Origin: Symsagittifera roscoffensis
Taxonomy: Eukaryota; Xenacoelomorpha; Acoela; Convolutidae
DNA length: 64,000 nucleotides
NCBI RefSeq assembly: GCF_963678635.1
Contig: NC_087070.1
Span: 39,792,397 to 39,856,396, forward strand
Direction of reading: 5' to 3'
The position numbers and the translations under genes were made by a program. Below are positions 35,070-45,380 of the stretch, piece by piece. Below the pieces are notes generated by a model. That model was not told where the DNA came from. It ran no database searches and was given only the letters and a program-made list of their open reading frames with translations. Each line of letters opens with the position of its first letter. The stretch's first letter is position 1.

Positions 35070-35788
35070 ATAAAGTTATTGATACATCTACGAGACATTT
35101 TTTAGCCATCGTGGGCCCCTCGGGTTCTGGAAAAACAGAGCTTATATTCAAATTGTTGAAAGGAAAAACATTTTATCCCAAATTTCAAAGAGCCCTATGG
35201 TTTTACAAAGAGATTCAGCCTCTTTATAGTGAAAAATCCAATACCCACAGCATTGATCTAACTTTCATAAAATTCAATGGCTTTGACAGTTCGCGAAACC
35301 TTGAAAACATTCTTCTAGTTTTTGATGATTCATGCGAAGAAATCTATAACGATAAAGACTTTGTCAAACTTGCAACAGCAGGAAGACACCGGGGACTAGA
35401 TGTAATATATGTTAAACATAATTTGTTCCAACAAAGCAGATGGTCTCGAACAATTGAATTAAACACATCACACATCATTCTGTTCAAATCACCTCGTGAT
35501 AATCAGCAACTTGATCATCTTGGAAGACAATTGAACAACACAAAATTTTTGAGAAACTGTTATCAGCTCGCTACAAAAGACACATACGGTCATCTTTTAA
35601 TCGACTTGGATCCGCGTACATCCGATTGTTTGAGATATTGTTCAAACATTACACCATCTGGTCCCTCAATTTTTTACTTACCAATAAACCAGGCAGAGGT
35701 TACACCTCTCACAAATGAACGCGAAAAAATTATCTATTCTGCAGCACATGGTACAATTGAATCCCAACCAGCTCCGAAGCTTCATTAG
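35066..35788 (+). CDS. Polinton packaging ATPase (FtsK/HerA-like)
   Basis: The gene encodes a 240-residue P-loop ATPase expected to pump DNA into capsids. Walker A is GPSGSGKT at residues 17-24 and Walker B ILLVFDD at residues 82-88, followed by GRHRGLDVIYVKHN near residues 102-116 (a sensor-like strand). I chose the ATG at 35066 rather than the earlier one at 35012 because it gives a family-like N terminus and overlaps the upstream stop by four bases. The frame is intact, so this is one of few undamaged genes of the element. Confidence 0.9.
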   Translation: MNKVIDTSTRHFLAIVGPSGSGKTELIFKLLKGKTFYPKFQRALWFYKEIQPLYSEKSNTHSIDLTFIKFNGFDSSRNLENILLVFDDSCEEIYNDKDFVKLATAGRHRGLDVIYVKHNLFQQSRWSRTIELNTSHIILFKSPRDNQQLDHLGRQLNNTKFLRNCYQLATKDTYGHLLIDLDPRTSDCLRYCSNITPSGPSIFYLPINQAEVTPLTNEREKIIYSAAHGTIESQPAPKLH

Positions 35789-36012
35789 AAAAACAACAAA
35801 TCCTCAAGTTATTTCAGTTATATGTGAATGTAGTCAATGGCAATGTAACTGTTAATATTCCAAACATTGAAAATTTCGAAGTGGCATACAAACTTTTAAT
35901 CAGCCGAAAAACAAAACTTGAACAAAAACGAGCAATTATTCTAAAGAAACAAGGTTTCAACTTGATCAGACTGATACTTTACTTCTGCTACAGATACTTA
36001 CCATCAGCATAA
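35763..36012 (+). CDS. Short Polinton ORF, start unclear
   Basis: The frame is open from just after a TGA near 35760 to 36012, overlapping the ATPase end; no ATG is available (GTG at 35824). The product has an amphipathic Lys-rich helix (LISRKTKLEQKRAIILKK). It may be a small independent gene with a lost start. Nothing recognised. Confidence 0.3.
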
Positions 36013-36015
36013 AAC

Positions 36016-36924
36016 ATGGCAGCAGAAGAGTTTGTTTTAATTCCAAAACATACATTTATCCGTGAGCAGCCGCATGCATCACAAGTGCTACTTAACAGTT
36101 CAATTAAACACAAAAAGCCCCAGTTATCTTACTTGAACCGCATGAGACCTCTAATACCCACGAAGCAAAACTCAGTATCGACTGAAACTCTTCCACTACT
36201 CCTTCCACCAACACCTCCCTCAACGCCTCTTGTTGACCCTGGGGAACAATCAACAGGACTTTTTACAGAAGATGGGACTAATCAATATCAGGAAGGTGGG
36301 GAGGAAGAGGAGAAGCGGATTGTGGATGAGAAGGAGCGAAAGGATAATAAAATAAACTATGAACGCATTCTATTACAATTGCAAATAATGGAGGATAAAA
36401 AATTCACGAGAGCTAAAAATATCCTGGAGGTTATCAAAAGCTCAACTCGAGTCTCAACAAACGCCATGGATGAAACAATTTATGTTGACAATGTACCAAC
36501 CGGTCTCAAAGCAGCATCGTTTTTGTATGATATACAACAGCAAACTAAAATACTACACAACCCTGCTTACATAATGATTTTGTCCGCTCTCGAACTTACC
36601 GAAGAGTCTGTTATTAACAAGTATGCCAAACACGCGGTTCAGTCAAAGATTAAAGAACAGGCCCAACGAAGAACCAAAAGTCCAACCAAATCTCCGTCAA
36701 CCTCGGGCAAAACAAAAACTCACGACAGTAGTAAGCCATCATCAAGTTCAAAACAAACCAAACGACTCAAAACAAGAAAGAAAGCCACCACGGAAAGAGT
36801 CAAAGAAAGAGAGAAAGACGAAGACGTCACTGAATCGTACGGTACGCCCTATAACGATTCAGTTTCTTCAACTTCAGAAAAGACGGAGACGAAAAGTAAA
36901 AGATGGGAAACCTACACCAACTGA
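36016..36924 (+). CDS. Polinton protein with basic Ser/Lys-rich C terminus
   Basis: 302 codons from an ATG placed three bases after the preceding stop. The N-terminal 60 residues look structured, a Pro/Thr linker and an acidic stretch follow, then a helical middle (about residues 110-205) and a long Lys/Ser/Thr-rich tail from about residue 215 that resembles a nucleic-acid binding or nuclear tail. It precedes the integrase, as a similar unknown protein does in many Polintons. The frame is intact. Function unknown. Confidence 0.6.
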   Translation: MAAEEFVLIPKHTFIREQPHASQVLLNSSIKHKKPQLSYLNRMRPLIPTKQNSVSTETLPLLLPPTPPSTPLVDPGEQSTGLFTEDGTNQYQEGGEEEEKRIVDEKERKDNKINYERILLQLQIMEDKKFTRAKNILEVIKSSTRVSTNAMDETIYVDNVPTGLKAASFLYDIQQQTKILHNPAYIMILSALELTEESVINKYAKHAVQSKIKEQAQRRTKSPTKSPSTSGKTKTHDSSKPSSSSKQTKRLKTRKKATTERVKEREKDEDVTESYGTPYNDSVSSTSEKTETKSKRWETYTN

Positions 36925-37894
36925 GGAAAAACTTTTGAAAAAAAAGGTACACAGATAAAGGACCAGCCTTGTTCGGCAGTGTTAAAACTTTGAAGGCTAC
37001 AACGGGCATACCAAGACGAAAAGTTAAACATTTTTTACATACAGAACCAGCCTATACAATATACCGAACAGTTCGCCGCAAAATACCTCGGCTTAAAGTG
37101 ATAGTTTATGACATAAACGAAGTATGGTCAATCGATTTGGCATATGTTGATAAACTAGCAAAATACAACAAAGATATCAAATATCTTTTAGTTGCAGTAG
37201 ATTGCATGTCCCGTTATCTTCGCGTGCAGCCACTGAAATCAAAGTATGCCACAACAACTGCAGAAGCGTTCAATCAAATGATAAAGACAGAGAAACCGAA
37301 AAAAGTCTGGGTAGATAAAGGCACAGAGTTCAAGGGGTCATTCAAAACTTTATGTGAGAAAAAGGGCATCAAAACATACACAACAGAGAGTGAAAAGAAG
37401 TCCGCTTTCGCCAAGAGGAACATTCGATCACTAAAAAATTTGATTTATAAGTATTTGGAGGACAAATGGACCTACTCTTACATCGATAACCTTCAAGACT
37501 TTGTCAACACAATAAATTCGAGAACAAACCGCGTCATCAAATTAGCCCCCAATAAAGTGACAAAAAAGGATGTTTCACGCTTAATTTCATTAAAGCGGAA
37601 CAATCATTGAAACTAGTTTGCCGACCAAAGCTCTACGTTGGCAATTTTGTGAGAATAGCAAAAACTGACATCCCTTTTCGAAAAGATTATAAACAATCCT
37701 TCACTGACGAAGTTTTTGAAATATTTGACGTACAAACAAAAAATCCTCCGACGTATAAATTTATCGACGCTAACAAGGAGCCAATTGAGGGAAAATTCTA
37801 TGAGCCTGATCTAATCAGAGTAGTAGAAAAAGTAGAGCAGGAAGAGAAGGAGGAGGAGGAGGCACAAGAACAAGAACAAGAAAACCGGCCATGA
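36925..37894 (+). pseudogene. Polinton integrase (retroviral-type), catalytic Glu lost and frameshifted
   Basis: An RNase H-fold integrase that would insert the element. Numbering from the ATG at 36969, the first catalytic Asp is D56 (WSIDLAYVD) and the second D116 (VWVDKGTEF). The third, normally Glu in the AERxxR block, is Lys149 (codon AAG at 37413-37415, within SAFAKRNIRSLK). A shift near 37600-37610 moves into a second frame that supplies the SH3-like C-terminal domain (PKLYVGNFVRIAK, PPTYKF, GKFYEPDLIRV) and an acidic tail. The N-terminal zinc-binding part appears to start near 36925 after a shift in an A8 run. Three separate lesions argue that it is dead. Confidence 0.85.
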
Positions 37895-38766
37895 CTAACA
37901 ATTTTGATGACGCTATCAATGATTCCTTTACAGGTACTTTGGTGTCATCGGCGTCTATGAACATTTTCAGTGAAAACTCATTGGGCAACTTTAAAAACCT
38001 TTTAAACGAAGAGATCAATCTCCAAGATGAATGGAAAGTAGCACTGACAGAAATAACATTCCCCACTCATATAAACAATGTAACAGACACAACGCTCATA
38101 TACTACAAAAAAGACAAAGTCAGAGCAAGTCAAAAAATTAATAAAGATAAAATTTCCAGGCCATATGATGGTGAACGAGTTGAAATTACAAGGGGTTTAT
38201 ATGATGATGTTAAGAAAATAATTAACGAAATCAACTTGAAGACGGAGCTTGAAAACTTCAGTTATGATATCGATCCGATTACCAGACACCTCACGTTATG
38301 GATGCATTACTGGGAAAGAATTACGTTTGAGAGTCCTCAGATTCTCAGTATTTTGGGTTTCAAAAGCATAAGGGATGGAACAGGATACCACATAGGTTAC
38401 AAACGTTCCAGCCAAGTACATAGCATATTAACAACTCAAAATTTGATCTCTGACTATCCCGTTGACATGACTGCCGGTACTCAATTAATGTTTATATACT
38501 TGGATATCATTCACTACCAAATTGTGGGGGATACCAAAGCTCCGCTATTAAGAGTCATTGATACTAATCGGCGAGTGAAAAACGGTAACGTGTGTCCGAT
38601 CGAACCTAATCATCGCAAAGTTTTCAGCAATTTAGATTACAAGAAACTTCTAGTAAATAATATTCAAAGCATTGGAGTAAACTTGCGAACCGAAACTGGT
38701 CGTCTTGTCCCATTTGCGGGTGGAGGAGGAAAAATTGCTCTAACTTTAAAATTTCAAAAATTTTAG
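37891..38766 (+). CDS. Polinton minor capsid (penton-like) protein
   Basis: 291 codons, frame intact, starting four bases before the preceding stop. The N-terminal pattern (NIFSENSLGNFKNLL...DEWKVALTEITFP) and the later LGF..., ...DYPVDMTAGTQLMFIY blocks match my knowledge of the single jelly-roll minor capsid protein that forms capsid vertices. It lies between integrase and the basic core-like protein and upstream of the major capsid, the usual position. The Gly run near the C terminus (PFAGGGGKIAL) fits the last strand of the fold. The assignment is from memory of the family, not a search. Confidence 0.8.
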   Translation: MTNNFDDAINDSFTGTLVSSASMNIFSENSLGNFKNLLNEEINLQDEWKVALTEITFPTHINNVTDTTLIYYKKDKVRASQKINKDKISRPYDGERVEITRGLYDDVKKIINEINLKTELENFSYDIDPITRHLTLWMHYWERITFESPQILSILGFKSIRDGTGYHIGYKRSSQVHSILTTQNLISDYPVDMTAGTQLMFIYLDIIHYQIVGDTKAPLLRVIDTNRRVKNGNVCPIEPNHRKVFSNLDYKKLLVNNIQSIGVNLRTETGRLVPFAGGGGKIALTLKFQKF

Positions 38767-38780
38767 AGCTGGTATTAAAT

Positions 38781-39197
38781 ATGGATGCGTATTACCATAA
38801 TCAAGCTACTATTCCGCACATCTCAGGGCACTACAGACAACGAGGCAGTGGCTTTGGTGCCTTGGCAATGGGAATTGGAAGAGTTGCGCTTCTTTCAGCT
38901 CGAAAATTTATAATACCTGCTGCAAAACGAATCGGAAAAAAGTTGCTTGTCCAAGCTGCTCCGGAGCTTATTACTATAGCCACTAAGAAAAAAACGCCCA
39001 AGCAAGCTTTGAAAAGTGCAGTCAAGAATACGATTAAAAAACAAGTTGGAAGCGGAAAAAAATCTGCTCGCAAGATCAAGAAGAGGAAGACTTCAGTGAA
39101 GAGACTCGGAAGAAAAACCAGCGGTACCATTTCAAAGAAACGAACTCTACCAAGAAGTCGCTCTAACTTCTTCACCAGAGTGCGAAATGATTTCTAA
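38781..39197 (+). CDS. Small basic, core-like Polinton protein
   Basis: 138 codons. After a short N terminus with a possible protease site (RQRGSGFGAL) comes a hydrophobic/amphipathic helix (FGALAMGIGRVALLSARKFI) and then a very Lys/Arg-rich body ending in SKKRTLPRSRSNF. Such proteins in adenovirus-like systems condense DNA or bind membranes and are cut by the viral protease; here that role is inference. Its stop overlaps the start of the major capsid gene by 11 bases. Confidence 0.6.
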   Translation: MDAYYHNQATIPHISGHYRQRGSGFGALAMGIGRVALLSARKFIIPAAKRIGKKLLVQAAPELITIATKKKTPKQALKSAVKNTIKKQVGSGKKSARKIKKRKTSVKRLGRKTSGTISKKRTLPRSRSNFFTRVRNDF

Positions 39198-40476
39198 TTT
39201 GATACCAACTGAAGCGACCCACAGTTTTCTAGATTTGTTTGAAAAACCTCCTCTACTTGTAACCTTTGAAAATGCTTTTACCCAAAAAATTGGACCATCC
39301 TACTCGCCTGATGGTCCTATGCTTGAGTTTAAAGTTTTGGGAGATCGAAACAACTTCATTGATCTTCAGCGCACTCGTCTTGAAATAGTGCTGAGAGTTG
39401 TACAAAACAACGGAAATGTTTTACGAACTCATGCTACCGATGCGGGACTAAGAGACACACCATATTTGGTCAATAATCCACTTTCATCTTTGTTTTCCGA
39501 ATGCACGCTGTCTTTAAATGGCGAAAAAATCTCAACAACCAATGCTAATTTTGCACATAAAAGTTTTATTGAAACTGAACTTTCTCACGGTATTGACGCA
39601 AGAAAAAAACCTGGCTTGCTTGCCAAGGCTATTACTATGAGGATAATCCCGCAAATGTGGATGGTACGGCTGGGAGAGCTGTTAATGTTGCAGAACGTAA
39701 ACGTCTTGTAGCAGCATCGGCCGAGTTGAGGTTGTTTGGTAAAATAGCATGTGACTTCTTGTCTTGTGACAAGCATTTATTTAGTGGTGTCACTGCCCGT
39801 CTTTCTCTGAGACGTTCTCCTAAGGACTTTGTTGTTATGTCAGAGGACAATGGTAAACATTACCAAGTTCAAATCACTGAAGCTAACTTATATGTCCGAA
39901 AAATGACAGTGACAGACTTTGTGTTGTCCTCGATAGAAAAAAAGCTGCTGAAAAACCCAGCAATTTATAATTATATTGAAGTCCTACCACGAACATTTTT
40001 GGCCACTACCGGAGTACAAAGCTGGCGTCAAGAGGATGTTTTCGCGAAAGAGCCAGTACGAAGAATGATTGAGCACAAATAGATCAAATCCTTCTCATTA
40101 CCAAAAATTCAGATTGATCGAAATCATTGTGTACAGGAACGGGCTACCTATTGCAGGTACTCCAATATCTACAACTGATAACAAAAGAATTTACTATAAC
40201 ACATTGGAAGCTCTGGATTTTGTTTTCAACAATAGTCATGGAATCAGTCTGGCTAATTATAGCAATCATTAAATTATGGCATTTGATCTCACATCTACTC
40301 AGGAGGCTCCACATGACTTTATTCATCCTGAACTGACCAATTGCACAATATCCGTGGAGCTTAAATTCGACGCTCCACTCGCTGGGAATATTGAGCTAGT
40401 TTTCATGGGAGAGCGCGCATCAACAGTATACGTCCGTTCTGACAGAAAAATTGCCAAAAATACTCTCATGACCTAG
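39187..40476 (+). pseudogene. Polinton major capsid protein (double jelly roll), broken
   Basis: Four frame segments line up as one capsid protein of about 430 residues. The first (from ATG 39187) gives LFEKPPLLVTFENAF and the GPMLEFKVLG...FIDLQRTRLEI block typical of the N-terminal jelly roll. A shift near 39620-39628 moves to the frame with GYYYEDNPANVD. Near 40070 a small deletion plus frame change precedes NPSHYQKFRLIEIIVYRNG. A TAA at 40270-40272 precedes AFDLTSTQEAPHDFI and ELKFDAPLAGNIELVF, the end of the second jelly roll. This copy could not build a capsid. Confidence 0.88.
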
Positions 40477-40477
40477 A

Positions 40478-40483
<6 letters not shown>

Positions 40484-40520
<37 letters not shown>

Positions 40521-40540
40521 GAGAGGGAGAGAGAAAGAGT
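40484..40540. repeat. GA microsatellite
   Basis: Near-perfect (GA)n with a few GAC, GAT, GGA and AAAG interruptions, directly between the capsid and protease genes. Confidence 0.95.
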
Positions 40541-40555
40541 AAAAAACGGGAAAAA

Positions 40556-40917
40556 ATGGACAATGTTCAGATATTTGAGCTCATCAATCGATGCAAACAT
40601 TTAAAGGTCGATTTGAAGGTATTGGACCAGCTAATTGTCCATTGGCGTTGAAAAAGGTTAAAACATTTTTAATTGTGAACGCATCAAACTCTGATCAACC
40701 GGGTACTCATTGGTTACTGTTTGCTCGAGCTGATGGACAAGTTTTCTTCGCTGATCCCCTTGGACAAAAACTAACAACGTATCTGAACGTATACAAATAT
40801 GCGAGACGCTTCATGAGTTTACATGACGGTGACACTAATCAAATACTGATGATCAGACCTATTCAATCAGCAATCTCAGTTTTATGTGGACTTTATTGTG
40901 TTTACGTGCCCATTTGA
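40556..40917 (+). pseudogene. Adenain-like cysteine protease of the Polinton, frameshifted near the start
   Basis: A protease that would mature capsid proteins. In the frame from 40591 the catalytic set is visible: His40 (PGTHWLL), Asp55 (FFADPLG), Gln92 (RPIQS) and Cys99 (LCGLYC), with Gln and Cys seven residues apart as in adenain. The ATG at 40556 (MDNVQIFELI) is in another frame, so one base is gained or lost near 40588. The product ends soon after the Cys (YVPI stop), shorter than usual, so the C-terminal helix may be missing. Confidence 0.82.
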
Positions 40918-41253
40918 TAATAACATCTAGATTTCCTCTAGGACTTAAAGTGAATGATCATGATATGATGCGATTTGCAAAACATATGCTGATATAATTG
41001 ATTTGATGTTATGAAGTGATTTAATTTATATGTATATTTTTAAACTTTTTTATTCCAATATCTAAGTCAGCGGGTTCTAGAGCAATCTTGTTAACAAAAA
41101 AAACAATCAAAATTCAAAAGTCTCCTGGAAATTTTTCTATCGAGTCCCAAAAAAATATTGAGGCATGGGTCGCTACGCTCCTTGGGAGCGCCTTTCGCTG
41201 GTGTAGTCAGTTTTTTTAGGGTTTGATTAAAAAAACAAAAGGAAAACAGATTA

Positions 41254-41653
41254 TTAAAAATTGAATATCTTTTCCAAAATAAATTTAACAAACAAAGTTT
41301 GTGAATCAATTTCTAAACGACCATACCCACTCAGAATAATATCAATAATTTTAGAAAACTCGGCGGCATTGTCACCATTCAAAATGTTAATGAAGCGTTC
41401 AATTGTTACATTAGTGATTAAATCAGTTTGAGTTTGAATGGATCGAGTTTGTGAAGCAAAGCAAACTTGTGGCAATCTTCTTCGTAGAGGAGCACTGCCA
41501 ATGTCAGTTGAGTTGTTAATAGAATTGATGTAGTTGACAGCAATTTTTAATTTTTCCATCAGGGGTCCCGATAGGTGAAGTTTACTGCAACCCAATATTA
41601 GATGCTTGAAAGATGAGAGTAGACAAGGTACAACGAAAAAGGTTCAGGTCATC
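41254..41653 (-). CDS. Minus-strand Polinton ORF of unknown function
   Basis: Open from just after a TGA near 41653 to a TAA at 41254; the first ATG-like start in frame is the Met in GPLMEKLKIA. Coding composition is good, with a hydrophilic middle (SQTRSIQTQTDLITN) and an amphipathic C-terminal half. It is one of two Polinton genes on the minus strand. I recognise no family. Confidence 0.5.
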
Positions 41654-41933
41654 TTGTTCACTACGTCGACACAATCCTTGGTTACTTCGATGAGAACATG
41701 GATGTGGGGATGGTCATTGTCGAGCAATTGGGCGCAAGACTCGTTCTGAATTGAGTGGGTTGCAAATGCAAAATTTGTGTTTAGAGGGAGTTGTGAGGCG
41801 TCGGGTTCGTTGTTCAGAATAAAAAATTTAAAATTCTTTCGAATTTTTTTTTAAAAATTCAGGTGACTGCTCATACATTGCTTCAACCATTCTGCTGGTT
41901 AAATCAAATTATTCAAACGTTTTTTTTTCTGTT

Positions 41934-42360
41934 TCAGGCAACTCTACACTTTTTATTATTCGAGTATTCATCATCCGCATCGTGTTCATCACCACTTTCA
42001 GCACATTCTTTTTGGGGACGGACTGATCGTTTTGACGTGTATCGTCTGTTATGATGTTTTTCATTTACAGCTGAGGAGGATGAGGAAGAAGATGAAGTCT
42101 TTTCACCAGTTTGTTTTTTAACCAATTTTTTAATCTTTGAATAATTATCTGCCAAACAATCAAATTCTCTTGTCGTTAAGGTCACTGCTTGATAACATTT
42201 AAATACACCATCTTCATTTTTTTTATATAACTTAACTGTGGTATATGTACCCGTTTTGTCAAAAATTTTCGTTCCAACCCGTAAACTGCGTTTTTATCCC
42301 GAAGATATATCTTGAAAATCATCGTAAAAGTCTGTATCATTTTCTAGCGACGAGTACATA
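41934..42360 (-). pseudogene. Minus-strand Polinton ORF, possible PC4-like ssDNA-binding protein
   Basis: From an ATG near 42360 the minus strand is open to 41934 except for a TAA at 42294-42296. The first ~70 codons end in a strand-strand-helix pattern (TYTTVKLYKKNEDGVFK, AVTLTTREFDCLADN, YSKIKKLVKK) that resembles the PC4/SUB1 single-stranded DNA-binding fold: a basic strand, a DG turn, then an LT-x-x-E/Q-F/W-x-x-L helix. The C-terminal part is a Ser run and a charged tail. PC4-like is a suggestion from the pattern only; the alternative is an unrelated regulatory protein. Confidence 0.4.
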
Positions 42361-42599
42361 GTGGTGGTGGTAACGGTAGTGACTTGTTGGTTCAACTGTT
42401 TGATGATAGAGTGAAATGAATAATGAATTGGATAGAAGATAAACAAATATCTGTGGATTTACTTTTATGGCGCCCCTTCAGCCTATAGCGGGAGAATTTA
42501 ATTAGTTTTTGCAATTGGATTTGTATAAGATAAAAGCGTGTTTATTGCATCTGTCATTTCTGTCTGGAAAGCCCCTGAATGGGTCATAAATCTCAGTTA

Positions 42600-42875
42600 A
42601 TGTTACATGTCGGCATACATGTACTCACTTTGAAGTGGAGACTTTCATAGCCCGTCGTCCGGGGGACATAAAAAAAGGCGTCATGCACTCTATTTGAAGT
42701 AGAGATAGCAATAGCTTGCATCTTTCTGGCAAATTCCCGTTTTAGCTCTTTTTACCCTACCCTGGCGGCATGCATGTTATCTCTTTGAAGTGTGAAATTT
42801 CTGTCATTTTGTGCTTAGGGTATCATAAAAAGGCGCTATGCTGTTTCTTTGAAGTATAGATTTTCAAAGCGTTCA
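42600..42875. repeat. Four spaced copies of a GGC..CATG..TTTGAAGT motif
   Basis: Between the minus-strand genes and the plus-strand gene at 43056, a motif of about 30 bases (GGC-n-CATG-n-CT(C/T)(T/A)TTTGAAGTG/A-n-GA) begins at about 42612, 42677, 42764 and 42832, spacing 65-87 bases. The core TTTGAAGT is invariant. It could be a divergent promoter or an RNA signal. Confidence 0.6.
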
Positions 42876-43055
42876 CATTTCTACTTTAATTGCAAAAGCC
42901 CTGATAACATAATAAAATTTCACGAAACCAGATTTATGGTAATTGGTTAAATCTCAGACCACCAGCAATAAAAAATTAAAAGTGGTAAGTCAAACTAAAT
43001 CTACTCACTATTTTTATTCAATCTCTCAAAATCAGTCAATACAAAATTTTCAACG

Positions 43056-43730
43056 ATGGCAACTCCACTGCAAATCATTTCAATTAATTCTCTTGAAAGA
43101 GCTATATTATACCAAACTTTTACCAGAGATTCTATCGTAGTGGTTCAACAGGAACGGAAAATAAGTCATCGAAAAGCAAGTCCTTTCAACGATCTTGATC
43201 CAGGAAGCAGAGAATTCGATGAATGGGTCACTAAAAACCATATGATGTTACCCAATTATTTGCTAGATCAAATTGGTATCCTCATACAAAGCAGAAAACA
43301 GGTCTACGAGAGTTGTTGTGTGACTGAATTGTATCCTGCGCTGAAGCGCACAGATATTCAAGACCCTACTTGCCTTGATCGTTCACTGAGAAAAATACTG
43401 TTTAACTACGATTACCAATCGATCCCCTTTTACGAAAATCAGGAAGGATCCATTAGAGATTTAGCAGAGCGAGAAAGCTACTGGAACATTGAGTCGATTG
43501 AATCACCAGATTCAACAGAGAAAAAAAATGAGGATCAGCAGACGCCCAAAACCCCAATAAAACCGGATATTTTTTCAATCACTCAACAACAGCAGCAGCA
43601 TACTTCTTCTACTTCTTCTTCCGGAGTCAAAGTCCCACTGCACCAAACTTAGTAGCTGAGACGCCGCCTATCAATGCTTGCTTTGCACCGAAAAAACGCA
43701 AACTGCAATTTAAAGATCTCTGAAAACTCA
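43056..43730 (+). pseudogene. Polinton protein with C-terminal nuclear-localisation-like motif, frameshifted
   Basis: The frame from ATG 43056 runs 198 codons: an N-terminal domain of about 140 residues (PGSREFDEWVTKNHMMLPNY and DYQSIPFYENQ are conspicuous) and a low-complexity Gln/Ser tail. In a TTCTTCTACTTCTTCTTCC tract near 43600-43620 a one-base shift would move to a frame ending with CFAPKKRKLQFKDL and a TGA near 43723, giving a basic PKKRK motif like classical nuclear import signals. The family is not recognised. Confidence 0.45.
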
Positions 43731-44167
43731 AAAAAACTTTGTTTCCACCGAGAGTGCACCAGTTTGGGGGTTTAATATTTAGTTTGATAAGTTTTTTTTA
43801 CTATTGTGGCTGAATCTTTGTTTACGTTTTGTTTATGATTTTTTTTTCTAATTTAAAGTTTGCTTTGTGATTTTCAATCAATAGAAAGGAAATAAAAACA
43901 AAAGAAAAAATTAATAGAAGAAAAAAATCAAAATAACTTTAAAAAGTTGGCATAGAAGTCTAAAAGTATAAAATTTGATGAATTTCTCGTCAAATCCAAT
44001 TTAATTATATCAGTTTTCTTTAATGCTCATTTCGAAAAATCACAAAAGATAAACAGAATACTCTTCTTAAGATTTTATCTAATGATGTTAAAACAAAAAA
44101 CATAAAAAAGTTTTTGTTATGTTTTTTCATAATAGTTTTCAAAATAAAGATATTAACACAGAAAAAG

Positions 44168-44201
44168 ATAAAGAGAGAGAGAGAGAGAGAGAGAGAACTG
44201 A
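44168..44201. repeat. GA microsatellite
   Basis: About a dozen GA units. A CT tract (about 44341-44361) lies ~150 bases downstream in opposite sense, so the two could pair as an inverted repeat. Confidence 0.95.
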
Positions 44202-45380
44202 CGATCCATAAACCCCTTTAATATCCCTTTTGGGATGTAGATTTTTCAAACGAAAGCTATTTATGGATGGGTCCAGCAATTCTGCCGGTTAATCAACCAT
44301 AGTTATTTTTTTAGCTCTTTACACTCTCTATTTTTGTTTCTTCTCTCTCTCTCTCTCTAATATGTCTACAGCCTGGTGGGGTTAGCCAGGACTCTTAGGA
44401 GTAGACTTTAGAGAGTGTATGAGCCAGTATAAAGCATTATATAAAATAAAATTACTTGTCTATAACAGATTTCACGTTTAATAATACTCATTTTCAGGTT
44501 GAAATGGTTAAAAAATTCTAAATATGTTTTTTTTCTCGATTTTTCAACATGGGTTACAACCCTGTCCAATAAATCACGACAAATTGATTGGACTAGGTTT
44601 CATTGGATTTGGAGACAAAAGTTTTTTTTTGTAATTTTTATTTCACTACAAGAATATGTACTAAAAATGAAACATCTCAAATTTTTGACCCGACATTACA
44701 GTGGAGCAAGCGTTTCAGAGGTTCCTAATGAATATCAATGCCGGGTAGTTATTGCCTACTGCACCAAACGTTCCTGCATCAATCTTTTGATGAACTATAT
44801 GTGAAATTTGTCATAGAACACTAATTTATTTGAGAAATGAACAAAATTCTCAACTACCCTTTATCATTTTTGTCAGGTATGTTTTACTTGACTTGATTGG
44901 TGGTTCTTCCTTGCTTGACTTGATTGGTGGGTTATCATTTTGTTTGAAACAAAAAACACGGCAAAAAAAATTCAAATATATTTTCAATATTTAGTCAAGT
45001 TGACTAAACAGGGAAGTTGATAACAGCAGTGGGTATTAACATTCACACACTTTAGGTTAAAGAAATAACATTCCCGAATTATTCCCTCCATGGAATTGTC
45101 AACTACTCTAACCACAAGTATTTATACTGTTTAATACAGTTGAGTCAATTACCCAAAATCGAAGTGACAGTCATCTCATAAAACCATATAAAGCCCCAAA
45201 ACTACAACCACTTCAAAGCCACGTAATTGAGTTTAATTAATTGAGTCTTGATCCAAATTTTGTTTTTGAAAAACTTTTCACTCTTCGCTTTTGCTTTGTC
45301 AAAATCAGCTTTGGTAAAACATGAAAAATTTCTTGAAAAGAATTCTTTTTTCCTGAACTCTCAATCTCGAACCAACAATA
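44202..45380. other. Polinton intergenic region upstream of polymerase B
   Basis: No convincing gene. A frame at 44499-44804 exists but has no domain or context. A 22-base direct repeat (TTGACTTGATTGGTGG) occurs twice near 44890 and 44918. Confidence 0.4.

Noticed and set aside
44499-44804. 101-codon ORF upstream of the polymerase gene
   Set aside because: Starts with a good ATG but is full of aromatic and AT-driven codons, has no domain and no neighbour overlap; too weak to call.
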